This document shows positions 34,430-44,189 of a stretch of 64,000 nt of DNA, one piece after another. Below the pieces are notes generated by a model. It saw nothing but the letters and a program-made list of their open reading frames with translations. It made no database searches and was not told the origin of the DNA. Source of the DNA: Isoetes taiwanensis (Eukaryota > Streptophyta > Lycopodiopsida > Isoetales > Isoetaceae); contig JAJEKV010000078.1 of NCBI GenBank assembly GCA_021234155.1, forward strand, positions 3,941,225 to 4,005,224, in the 5' to 3' direction. A program made the position numbers and the translations under genes. Each line of letters begins with the position of its first letter. The first letter of the stretch is position 1.

Positions 34430-36770
34430 ATGGATGCTAGCCTATCGAACTCCGTTGAAAACCACATAGAAATTAATGGTAGTACAAGACCATATGCACG
34501 TTTAAGGGCAATGGCAAGAGAGCTTAACTAGACAACTCCGATCCGGAGTGATAGAGGGAGGGGCGAATGTACCAATAGTAGGTTATAGGGAGAGGAATCG
34601 TCGAATCGAGAGAGAGCGGTGCATAAACTTGAGTGAACAAGCTAGAGAGAGAGTGCGAGAGAATGCAAGACAACGGTCAAGAGAACGTCAATCCGGGACT
34701 CGTGGTGGATTTCATGAAGTTCCTTCTCACATAACCGGAGTTGGAACATCCCACACTACTTCAACACCAAACATGGCCGGACACCAATGGAATGGACTTA
34801 CTTGAAAGATCGCCGCCGGTTGCAATTGAGCAAGCAACTAGGATGCCTTCAACATCGGATGTGTCACCCATCAATGAAGGCGAGATGTCAACGGGTCACT
34901 TGCGGTTGTAGGTGGAGTCGAACAACTAGAAAAAGACACAAGACATGTCATCCACCAATGTAGATGCGTTGTTAGATGGGCCATCCATTTGCGGATGAGC
35001 AAAATATATATAAAGATGAGCAATATGCACGACTAAGTGAAGATCGTAGGGAGGAATTTGCGTCATAGGCGTGGGAAGCGATATGCCAATCTGACCGATG
35101 AAGATAGAAACCCATTACCGCGTCGAGCGAATAGAGAATGTGACCCTACGCACATTGGCAAGATCGTGCACGTCATATGAGATTAACAATCAGAACATTC
35201 ACAATGTGCGTGGGCTAAAAGCGTTGCAACGTATTGCCACATCTGGATTGCTTAACGTTGAACAAGATGGGTTTTGTTGTAATAAGGGTAAGTGGCTACT
35301 CCCACAGTTACCACCTTTGCACGATGCACTAGTTAATTTTATACGATGTGTTGGGCTTAAAACGGAAAGCGAGAAAGATAAATAAATTATTTTGTTTTAG
35401 TGTGCTTGGAGTCGATGGTAGGTTTGTCGATTTAGGTTATCCTTCGTCGGTGGCCATCATGGGTCGTGACATTACCATCGTTTGCTTCCAACAAAAGACA
35501 TGGGGCATCCTATACATTGGTATATATATGATGATTCACAAGCGTTACCTTGGCGGGACTTCAAAGTGTGCCATTCCGGTGGGTTGCAACCATCGGATCA
35601 ATCCTTGATGGAATAAATCCATTTATTAGAAATCTTGAACAATGGGAAGCATGCATATGCCTTGACGCATACATTACGATTGAAGGTGTAATCGGGGTGA
35701 TGAAATGGCAGCCATTGCGGAGGTTAGTAATCTGGTGACATTGCACCCGGGGTTGCGGGATTACGGGCTCGGAATGAGGGTGAACCGACTTCGTTAACAT
35801 TCTTGATCCCATGCGAACCTCTGCGGTATCCCTCCTCTTCCCACATGGTACACCGGGGATGGGGCCCGGATAATGAACATGGGTTAACACAATTCACAAT
35901 TAATTGAGCAAAGGCATTTGCATGAGGACAGGTTTCACCGACTTCAGGCGTTTATGTGGAAATTACCTAGTTGACATGTACTCAAGAGTTGAAGATGCGG
36001 CTAAATTACTTGAGAACTTACGCCTTCTAAGGAGGAGAATTCAATACGGCGAGGACTACTGAACAAAGAGAATGATGACCCGGAGTAATGTTATATTACC
36101 TTCCGTCGTTTCTAGGTTGCCAAAGATGGTGCTCTGCATCTGAGGTTTTTGATGCATTAGCACTTTCTAGGTCAAAGGGTCAGTCCAACCCTATTCATTA
36201 CGATGACTACTTAATCTGGTGGCGGCGAGGAGATAAGGGCCCTTAGACCCGGACGAGAATCGCTCGATATACCCATGATTTGTTGTTCGATGCTTCCACA
36301 GGCGATTAAAAGCGATTGAAAGAATTGTTACATAAATTCTTCCAAAGATGTGTCGTACATAATAGCGGTGGTAGAGTTTCAAAAGCGTGGACTCCACACT
36401 CCCATCTTGTGTTGCGTCGAGCGGATATCTGGATAGAATGTGTCGATGAAATCATATCTGCCGAGCGCCAACTAATCGATTCTTAAGTGGTAAGGTTCAA
36501 AATTCATGACTCACAAACATTCGATAGGTGTTCCCCGGGCAATTCTCCATCTTTGCTATCACTATCCAAAACCAATCAATCCAACCACACATCTTGATTT
36601 CGAAAGGCTACGTGCAATACAAGAGAAGTATAGGCGATGCATGGGTAGTCCCATACAACGCATTCTTACTCCATGAACTTCGGTGTCATATTATGGTTGA
36701 TATCAGCGTCCCTTTAATGCATGTCTTTTCCGACGGTATTATTTTTCGTGGGCGGAAAACGATTTAATTA
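34430..36770 (+). pseudogene. Helitron Rep protein, frameshifted and lacking helicase (copy B)
   Basis: The start at 34430 matches copy A. Across many frames the protein continues past the CC.KGK...LP.LP block (about 35270-35330) into Helitron-type Rep sequence. The landmarks are FCFSVLGVDGRFVDLGYPSS (35390 on), INPFIRNLEQWEA (about 35609-35650), a YPLLFP-like stretch near 35840, SRVEDA near 35982, an LPSSFLGCQRW-type stretch near 36100, VEFQKRG near 36371 and PHSHLVL with the HUH pair at 36397-36405. VDEIISAE (36443) and VVPYNAFLLHELRCHI (36648-36695) follow. HUH Rep cleaves and rejoins single-stranded ends in rolling-circle transposition. No PIF1-like helicase follows in the window, so the element is truncated. 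Confidence 0.8.
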
Positions 36771-38270
36771 CTTTGAGAAATTGGGAATTCTCGTTTGACC
36801 TCGAAATAGGTTGCCTTTGCCCATATAAATCGCTAAAAAGAAGTCTATGAGGGACCTCAATGGTCAAGAAAAAACATGCAAAAAAGGTTGAACAAATCGC
36901 CATTCGCGATCTTCTTTATCATAAGAAACCAATATATGAACATTTTAAGGCAATTTTATACAAGATAGTGTAATAATTTTACAAATTTTATACATGAAAG
37001 GCTTGCAAAGATTGCCATTGCGATCTTCTTGAACAAAAAATGAGAGCATATTGGATACATGAATAAAATAGCTTGCTTATTTTTGCATTTAAGAAGTCTA
37101 TATAAAATTATACCTCTTGTCCATTAATAGAAATTATTAATAAACAAAGAATACAACTTATCAAAAAACAAAATTTATGCTCAACAAAAATTTGCCCACG
37201 ATCTTCTTTGAAAGCAGACCCATAACTCTCTTTTTTGTGCTCAACTAAAGTGCATAGCGATCCGATTAGACAAGAATTCTATATATATGGTCCTTAGAAA
37301 AAAAATCATCACGGCATCAAATGTTTAACTAGATACTTTTTTATTTGAAACAATTTTATTCTTCTTGTTGCTATCTTTGGGAGAGATGGCGCGGATATGA
37401 AGCTTCCGGAAGAGTAGGAAGGCGCATTGGATAGGCGTTATTTTTGGAAATTTTTTTTTGTAATTGTCTGCAATAAGCCAATTGATAAGCATAGTTGTCG
37501 ATATAGGAATACCTTTTGGTGTTGACAAGAATGGAGTGTCTTATCGACCATACCTCAATCCGAGCACTTTGGATCCGCACCGTTATCTTGTTACAATATT
37601 ATTTCTAAATTTGCAATTTGCGGTCCTAAGCGAGAAAAAGGCTCACATGTTATTTTTGCACAAAATAAGAATAGAAGGAGCTCCCCGATAGAATCGCAGA
37701 TCGGAATGTCGGGGAGGGCATAGCTACAAATTTCATTCACAAAATCCGATATGCACTAATAAACATTTCTCTTACAATTAGAGGAATTCCTTGCAAAGAA
37801 TACATGTACTGCTTTGAAAAGCGTCGGCTCTGCTCATGGCCATGGCTCGATTCAAATTGCCCCGCCTCTGTCCATGGCGCCTCGATGCATGCTACACAAA
37901 ATTTCGTCCCAAAAACCTCCACGATTTAGGCCCATTTGGTGCATTATTGTTACCTCGGTATGGCGACCTTCTATGCGGCTATGTGACCACGGCTATGGTG
38001 GCTTCTGTTCGATCTTGCGCTTGGAGCTCCGGCCTCCTTGTCGCCAAGCAAAGTGCCGACAAGCTATATGCTCATATATTTAGATATATCTTATTCAAAT
38101 TTCAAATTGTCCGGCCCAATTTGGAGGGGACAAATTTAAACTAAAGCTGAACCACTTTTTGCTTATGGTGGACCCGGACAAGGTGATTCAAAATTCTCAA
38201 AATCCCGCTTTTTTATCTAAATAATGAATTCGTGCTTGCAGGAGGTGGCTATGGTAGTTTAGGCGAAGCT
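36771..38270. other. No recognised gene; one short ATG-led ORF
   Basis: I find no helicase motif of the Helitron protein here. An ATG-led frame of 102 codons at 37836-38144 (MAMARFKLPRL...) has no recognisable motif. Its ATGGCCATGGC start context resembles that at 55890. The rest is AT-rich with no repeat that I can define. Confidence 0.35.
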
Positions 38271-38279
38271 AGAGCAGAG

Positions 38280-38553
38280 TTTTCTTGGCTCTATTTTTTA
38301 GCTCGAATTTTGAACTCAAGCTTTTGAGCTCTATCTTTTGCCCTCAAGCTTTTAGCCTATTTTTAAGCTCTAGTTTTTAGAATTCGTTGGCATGCAAACT
38401 CCATTCTCAGAGAAGCACTCAAATGAAATCTATTCCGGCAAATTTCCAGCGAAGCAAAATCGACATCTCTGTAACAGGGTCTAGAAATCTTTGAAAACAG
38501 GGTGCAAAGTCTCTGAAACGGGCTTGTAATCTACAGAAACAGGGTATAGAGAA
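38280..38553 (+). repeat. Two degenerate short-repeat clusters
   Basis: Around 38280-38375 variants of AGCTCTATTTTTAGCT/CTCAAGCTTTT recur. Around 38467-38553 four imperfect units of about 22-25 bp follow the pattern TCTCTGAAACAGGGT. Neither cluster is in a gene. Confidence 0.5.
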
Positions 38554-38959
38554 GTCAGTGGAGATCCCTAGGGTGTTATGGCATTGTCCACCGATTATCC
38601 TAGGCTGTTATAGAAGACTAGTAAATTGCCCACCGTTGGCGGGCTTTACATGTGATTGTTCACCTTTTGTTAACTTACAATCACCTTTTGTTAACTTTCT
38701 TAACTTTCTTAAGGAATATTAAGAATCTAAAAAATTCCTCTTTTTGTGCCCTGCTCTTCATTAAGGACATTGCATATCTGCTACATCTTGATCCAGATAG
38801 CTCCACAAATCTTGCTTCAGCAAGGCCAAGTTTTCTTGCACTTAATACCTTATACCAAAACAGAATAAAATGAAGATACATTGGCCTAGCGGTCTGTTAG
38901 CAATGTGCCTAAAACCTAATACAGCAGGATCTGAAGTTGAAGATATGTTACAAATGGCT

Positions 38960-39038
38960 AAACACATGCAAAGAAGACCAATGTCTTTCTAGTAAGATAT
39001 AAACACATGCAAAGAAGACCAATGTCTTTCTAGTAAGA
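38960..39038 (+). repeat. 41-bp tandem duplication
   Basis: AAACACATGCAAAGAAGACC with the following CAATGTCTTTCTAGTAAGA starts at 38960 and again at 39001. Confidence 0.9.
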
Positions 39039-39049
39039 CTAGAAATTGT

Positions 39050-39066
39050 GCCCAGCGTTGCTGGGC
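39050..39066. repeat. Hairpin GCCCAGC-GTT-GCTGGGC
   Basis: A perfect 7-bp stem with a 3-base loop. The same motif, slightly shorter (6-bp stem), is at 12039-12055. A compact GC hairpin near CTAG is reminiscent of Helitron 3' ends (a CTAGT occurs just upstream), but I see no matching 5' end. Confidence 0.5.
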
Positions 39067-40010
39067 ATTGTTTGCATTCTATATCTGTTGGAAACCTGCA
39101 GATGAAAAGCATAAGTGTGTTGCCAATTTATAAGTTGTCTATGCTATTGTGAGAGTGTTGTAGTGCATGCTTCCTTGTACATGGTGTTTCTCAACTATCA
39201 TAAGTTCCTATTTTTGTACTAACATTGTGTGTCTTTCAAGTTTAAAATATGATGAATTATACATGATGTTGATTGCAACATTCCACACAAAATAAGAGCC
39301 ATATTTGTTGCAACATGATATAAATTCATACCAAGTGCCATATACTTCTTTTGGTCTTCCTTACTCAATATAAAGCCGTCTTATATTATCATTTGCTAAG
39401 AGATTACTGAGAGATTTATGCTAAAAATTTGCTAAGAGAGAGTAAGGTTTTTGTCCTAAAGATTGGGAAGCAATAGATTGTTCAATGGCATAAATAAACA
39501 TAAACATCGATGATGTGCACTATTTCTCCTAGATGATGTTATGCATTATTTTGTTCAAACTATGGTGCTTGTGATTGTACATTGAGTTGAATCAAATCGC
39601 CACATGTTTTAAGGGGTTCACATTTATATAGGGTCTATTGGGACCAAGTCAAAGCCATAAGCTTGATGTATAAAATCTGGGCTTCAACAATATGTTTTTG
39701 CCCTTAAATGTGAGAAACATAACATGATATGAATATCACACTGAGTCAACTTTTTAGATCACATTCAATATAAAATGTCTCCGGTTTATCCTATACCTTC
39801 GAAAAATAATTTTCCGGCTCTTGGTTGAATGAAAATGGCTTGAGTCTACGTGGGTCCTTGAAACTGTCCCACTAAATGCCTATCTATAACGAATATTCAA
39901 GTATTTCGCTTTCTAATACACTTTTGAAAAATAATTCTCCGGCTCTTGATTGGTTAAAATTTGGCTAATTAATCTGCAGACCGTCAAGATTAACCTTTTG
40001 AGATAGCTTT
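39067..40010. other. No gene seen
   Basis: AT-rich sequence with short broken frames. Near 39790 and 39920 a short block (GAAAAATAATT[T/C]TCCGGCTCTTG) occurs twice, a minor local duplication. Confidence 0.4.
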
Positions 40011-40013
40011 CTT

Positions 40014-40378
40014 CTATTTCAACGGAAGTCTTTGCACATTTCTTTGCAGACCTTGCTCCTTTGCCCAAGGTAGAAGCAATTTAAACATTTTATGACCATA
40101 TGCATATCCTTTCTTTTTATGACACATCCTATATCTACATTTAGAGAACCTTGGGCAAAGGATTGGCCGATAGGGTACATATTGGTTATAGACCAATTTG
40201 CCAACACTATTGCACCAAAACTCACTGCGATATGATACTGACCTCTGTTCCTCGGTATTTAAATTAATCCTTACAATCTTGGCCCAAGGAGGCGGTAGAT
40301 TGGGCCCATCCTTCCCTGTTTGGCCCTCATGGCTTTTCATTGTGCCCGCCAGTTCATCATAGTACCTTTCGAGAAACA
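40014..40378 (-). pseudogene. Last exon of a Clp protease-like gene
   Basis: Read leftwards from about 40378, the frame begins RYYDELAGTMKSHEGQ and runs to the TAG at 40014-40016. In Clp proteins of the plastid ClpR/ClpP group, a (K)RDYDE-like segment follows the end of the catalytic fold, so the beginning fits the C-terminal continuation of the exon at 40439-40621. The later residues (basic, Cys-rich, for example CRYRMCHKKK) match nothing I know. The expected AG acceptor is not cleanly present: the sequence reads TTTCTCG just before the exon where TTTCTCAG would be usual, and the phase is off. A lost base at CAG would explain this. Confidence 0.45.
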
Positions 40379-40438
40379 ATGTTAGTGATTAGAAGTAGCC
40401 TTCTTCATAACCTTAAGATGTTCAAAGAGAAAACATAC

Positions 40439-40621
40439 CTTTGCATCCATAAGGACACCTCCGCCCTCAATCACTCTGTCGGCTAGCCCATACTCAAACG
40501 CCTCCTTTGCCCTCAAGAATTTGGGCCTCTCAATATCACGTGCAATTTCCTCCTTGGGCTTCCCCTGTTCCCTTGGCAAGGTGTCTATGTAATAACTTGT
40601 ATTGGCATCTAGTTCTTTTGC
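40439..40621 (-). CDS. ClpP/ClpR-like internal exon
   Basis: 183 bp (61 codons) between an AG acceptor (TACGTAG|GCAAAA) and a GT donor (GCAAAG|GTATGT), open throughout. The protein reads KELDANTSYY, then REQGKPKEEIARDIERPKFL and RAKEAFEYGLADRVIEGGGV. This is the handle/C-terminal part of the Clp peptidase fold, where GK..EEI.RD..R.....A.EA.EYGL.D.V is characteristic. The catalytic Ser and His would lie upstream, so it cannot be said whether this is an active ClpP or an inactive plastid ClpR. The ELDANTSYY run and the RPK sequence favour ClpR-type subunits of the plastid stroma. Upstream exons were not identified with confidence. Confidence 0.7.
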
Positions 40622-41095
40622 CTACGTTATGGTAAAATCTCAAGTAAATAAAGGCATATCATCACCAATTTCCAACTATCCGGATCCAAGAGCCACCGGT
40701 GTGATTTTTTGTATTGCTTCACGGCCCGCGGCGCGGGAACACCTTCAGCTACATTATCCGTTTCCAATCGCGGATCCACAAATTTTATATGGCTAAATTG
40801 TTTATGCTAGCATTGAGCACCAAGCAATGCATGTTGTAAGGATAAGGCCAAGCAATATATTAAATGTAAATTGATCACATGTGCTTGGTATATGGACATC
40901 CACAAACACTCAAACTTCTATATATTGCCTAACATGGCGATCATTTTGAAACGGAAATCAATAAAGTGAAGCTCTTGAAGTGCTCCCATGGAATGTCAAA
41001 AAAGCTTGAAACATAACCCCATCTCGAACATAGCAATCCACTACCAACTATAACTTCAAACCCTAATGCATGCTCAAACTGGCGCTTCAGTATCA

Positions 41096-41312
41096 ACATA
41101 ACATAAAGAAAAAGCAAGGTAAGAAATGGCCCGATAATATTGTGATGTATAAAGTAGAACTCATGATTCGGGGTGGATCTATGGAAAGATCTCAGAGAAC
41201 TAAGACATAACATAAAAGAAAAGCAAGGATAAGAAATGGCACGAGAATATTGTGACAAATAAAATAGAACTCATGATTCGGATGAATCTATGAATAGAGC
41301 CGCAGAACTAAG
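41096..41312. repeat. 109-bp tandem duplication
   Basis: Two units start near 41096 and 41205, sharing AACATAAA, AAGCAAGG, AAGAAATGGC, AATATTGTGA and GAACTCATGATTCGG. The second unit carries several indels. It may lie in an intron of a minus-strand gene. Confidence 0.85.
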
Positions 41313-41341
41313 GAATAATGTAAGGTTAAAAATATGCTCAC

Positions 41342-41492
41342 CTTGTGTCCGGTTTGATCAACGATTCGTAAAGAAAATCATAAAATGAAAAGCTGCAGCC
41401 CAATGGATAGCCACAAATAAGAAAGGCATCGCCTTTAGTTGTGGTGTTCGCCTTTTCATCTTGAGCTCACGAGAATGGAGTTCCCTGCAATG
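41342..41492 (-). CDS. Possible internal exon, minus strand
   Basis: Bounded by TTTGCATTGCAG|G and ACACAAG|GTGAGC, both good splice consensus. The best frame reads DEKANTTTKGDAFLICGYPL and then DFLYESLIKPD. I do not recognise it. It lies between the ORF at 41662-41805 and the Clp exons on the same strand, so all may belong to one gene. The first few codons are not open in that frame. Confidence 0.3.
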
Positions 41493-41661
41493 CAAACAGA
41501 GAACAATGAGTATAGCTTACTCCCCAATGAATCTACTCCTCTAAATTTTACCCATCTTCCGGATTAGGAAATGCATTTGTCGCTATACCTGTTTTGCCGG
41601 ATATGCTAGGGATATGCACAATGGTTCTGCTTTTTTGTATTACAGGGCCGCAAGACATACA

Positions 41662-41805
41662 TCAAGCCGGCATGCATGAGCTAAAGGCATGCAAAGTGAA
41701 AATGCATGCAAGGACGAAGAAGCTCCACATAATAGCCATAGCCGGAGCTCCATGGTTTTGCTTACAGAGCAAGAATGCTTTTGCTGGAAGAGCTTTGTCC
41801 GCCAT
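41662..41805 (-). CDS. Small ORF or first exon with plant promoter motifs
   Basis: ATG at 41805 leads 47 codons (MADKALPAKAFLLC... SSCMPA) to a TGA at 41662. A hydrophobic stretch (MAIMWSFFVLACIFTLHAF) could be a membrane segment or part of a targeting sequence. Upstream on this strand are a TTAGGGTTT telo-box near 41907-41917 and a perfect G-box palindrome GCCACGTGGC at 41950-41959. Both are common in plant promoters, the telo-box typically in housekeeping genes. No TATA box is clear. It may be the first exon of the Clp-like gene to the left. The function is otherwise unknown. Confidence 0.35.
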   Translation of the reverse strand: MADKALPAKAFLLCKQNHGAPAMAIMWSFFVLACIFTLHAFSSCMPA

Positions 41806-41949
41806 GGCTATGGCGCAGTGAAATTTGTACAAAGGCATAACTGCCCTTTCCGATCGACTTTTGTAGAGCCCGATCTGTATGCCCCGAGGATTCCATCAGT
41901 AAAAAGAAACCCTAAGAAGAGGTATGTTGGAAGGAAGGGTCAAGATGTT

Positions 41950-41959
41950 GCCACGTGGC
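41950..41959 (-). promoter_or_regulatory. G-box
   Basis: GCCACGTGGC, a perfect palindrome containing CACGTG, about 145 bp upstream of the ATG at 41805. It is a binding site for bZIP and bHLH factors in plants. A telo-box (AAACCCTAA on the plus strand) lies between it and the ATG. Confidence 0.5.
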
Positions 41960-41969
41960 AGCAATGAAT

Positions 41970-42015
41970 AAAAACCGTCGGATTTAGGGCGTGGTCCATT
42001 ACACAACATTATAAT
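41970..42015 (+). repeat. Dispersed repeat family R1, copy 2
   Basis: GATTTAGGGCGTGGTCCATT is followed by ACACAACATTATAATATAAG. It matches copy 1 (inverted, 536-600) and copy 3. Confidence 0.45.
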
Positions 42016-42055
42016 ATAAGATATAAGGGAGTCTGCATGAACCATTTTGTTGTTT

Positions 42056-42175
42056 CGACAAATCAATCTCATGCTGGCTAGAATGCACTTTAGATTGCAT
42101 GCACCACTTTCTTGCTTCGACAAATCAATCTCATGCTAGCTAGAATGCGCTTTAGATGGCTTGCATGTGAATATA
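42056..42175 (+). repeat. 62-bp tandem duplication
   Basis: CGACAAATCAATCTCATGCT followed by [G/A]GCTAGAATGC[A/G]CTTTAGAT starts at 42056 and 42118. Confidence 0.9.
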
Positions 42176-43030
42176 TTTGTAAAAAATAGGGAAAACTACT
42201 CATAGGGGTAGTTTGGTAGTTTTCCCTAAAAAATATCATAGATTATCGGGCTCTCCCTCTATAAGTGCAAACTCTCATGCTCAAATCCTTTAAAAGTGTC
42301 AATGTCTCATGTTGATCATCCTCACTATTTGTAAGAAACCACAAACATTGCATGCTTTCGTTAACTTCTCATGTATTTTTACAGGAAACATATGATGCAC
42401 TATCAGATGAAGTTACTAACTCTTACTGCTGGTGACTCTACAGTCCAGAACTGGAAAGTGTGCAACTCTAGAATCAATAAGTGGAAATTGTGCAATGCTT
42501 TTCACCATCTTTCAAACCCTGTCCATTCTCTTCTCATTAGAGGCACTTAGAGTTTAACATCAGTACAAAAACATGGGGTATCATCCCAAGATCTTTGACA
42601 GACTGATATGTACCTCTGCCAACAATAGAACCTTATGCTAGTGACAAGAAATGGACTGCCTTTTTTTAATCAGTTACTGTATCTGCAAATTGCCTACATG
42701 ATTTTACAAGGTTAAGACACTACAATTCTTCAACAAATGAGCTCTTATGATAAAGAATGTATATCTCTTAATGCATGGATTTATAATGTTCATATAAGCC
42801 ATAGATGAGATGGATGAAAACATTCTCATGGAGGTAGAAGATGCCCACGCTTATGCAACTTTTCTAAATATCAACAGTCATGCATGCAAATTCCTGTGCA
42901 TGTAAATTTTGATAAGACATGAATCTACCTTGTCCCTGATGGAAGGTGCTATTTTAATCTATGCAGTTCTTAATATTCCTGCGCCTGTGCAACTTTTCTA
43001 GGTACCCAAAAACAAATGGCTGCAAAAAAA
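42176..43030. other. No gene seen
   Basis: AT-rich, no motif or repeat recognised. A short local duplication (GTGCAACTCTAGAATCAATA and GTGCAATGC) near 42460-42500 is the only structure noted. Confidence 0.4.
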
Positions 43031-43037
43031 GCTTCCT

Positions 43038-43800
43038 CTAACCACTGGACTGTCTGGTATGAATGCAAGGTTGTAGAAACCTATGTCCAGTGGGCTTAAA
43101 TCTTGTAGAAAGTAAAGCCCTTATGTATGCTATCATATATCTCAAGAAGAATCTGTTCCTATCCTCCAATTCTGCCCCTTCTGAAAGAAATTTAATGAAT
43201 CCATTGATTTGAGTGATCTGCAAAATAAATTTTGCCCTCTGTTTGGAGACGAGCTCCATAATCTGATTCAGGAATATTAGTCTCTCTTTGCAGAAATAAG
43301 CTCTTACATCCAAAATTATGCCAGGAATTAGAAAACGTCAATTGATATCGTCAAGAATAGAGATACTCAAGGCCTTCAAGAAGCCTAGATCTGTGAGGCA
43401 GAGGGAAGGAAGGAGTGACAAAAGCTGTGACAACTCTGCAATCATGCCAAATAGGGTCATCCGACAATAATCTTCTCTGGCGTCTAATAAACTGGCGCAT
43501 GAGAATGAGTCTTTCTGCAAGATGATTACCGGAATCCATAGCCAGGTCATGCAAATGCTGGAATTCTAGAGTACTGAAAGAAGCACGAAGCATTTGGTAA
43601 ATACCCTACATTCTGGCTTCTTCAACGTTAGTCCACATCCCGAGCAAAACAAAGGTATCTTGTCTGGTAGGCTGATATTAAGTTCGAAGATGGCTACTAT
43701 TAAGTTCGATTCCAGCTATTCTTTGCCAGTTAGCAGCCATAACTGCACCCATGCTAGCAACAGCCTCTGAAACATATGCAGAAATGCCTGCATAAAGAAC
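43038..43800 (-). pseudogene. Exon-like sequence of an unrecognised gene
   Basis: Starting just after a good acceptor (TTCTTTATGCAG) near 43787, one minus-strand frame reads YVSEAVASMGAVMAANWQRI, then TFVLLGMWTNVEEARM. From 43593 to 43351 follows a continuous stretch with TLEFQHLHDLAMDSGNHLAE and FIRRQRRLLSDDPIWHDC. Three in-frame stops interrupt it. A second exon-like frame, 43313-43038, reads YFCKERLIFLNQIMELVSKQ and GAELEDRNRFFLRYMIAY. The composition is helical, as in an alpha-solenoid or scaffold protein. I cannot name the family. The stops may be introns, decay or sequence errors. Confidence 0.4.
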
Positions 43801-44114
43801 ACCAAAAGGCCGGAAAACAGAAAAATCAATAAAAGATGTTATAAAAGATATCCCGGGACAACAGAATACATGAGAAAATCAGACCCCTGAACATCCTCCA
43901 TTATTAGAACCATCTTGGGTCACAGGTTTTAGTGCTCCGCCTTTAATAGGACAGCTTCCCAATTCCGGCCATCTTAAGCTCCAGAAAACCTAACCATTTG
44001 TGAATAAACCCTGTTTAAATCTGTATCTTTGTTTTGTATTCCGCTGCCAAATTCCTTTCTTTGCTGAACCAACAATCCTAAATCGATTCCATTTTGTATC
44101 TAATGCCCTGCAGC

Positions 44115-44171
44115 CGATTAAAATGGATTGTGAAGATTGCAGCCTATTAAAATGGATTGTGAAGATAGCAG
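44115..44171 (+). repeat. 28-bp tandem duplication
   Basis: [G/T]ATTAAAATGGATTGTGAAGA followed by T[T/A]GCAG occurs twice in succession. It lies in a stretch that reads open on both strands without meaning. Confidence 0.85.
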
Positions 44172-44189
44172 GGTCACAAGAAAAAGAAC

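Larger units (their letters stand above)
30703..35410 (+). repeat. Large tandem duplication, copy B
   Basis: About 4.7 kb, matching 25466-30375. It has three minisatellite units instead of four. Beyond 35410 the sequence continues into the Rep part of the Helitron protein, which copy A lacks. Copy B therefore preserves the original right-hand context, and the extra material at copy A's right edge is the breakpoint. Confidence 0.93.
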
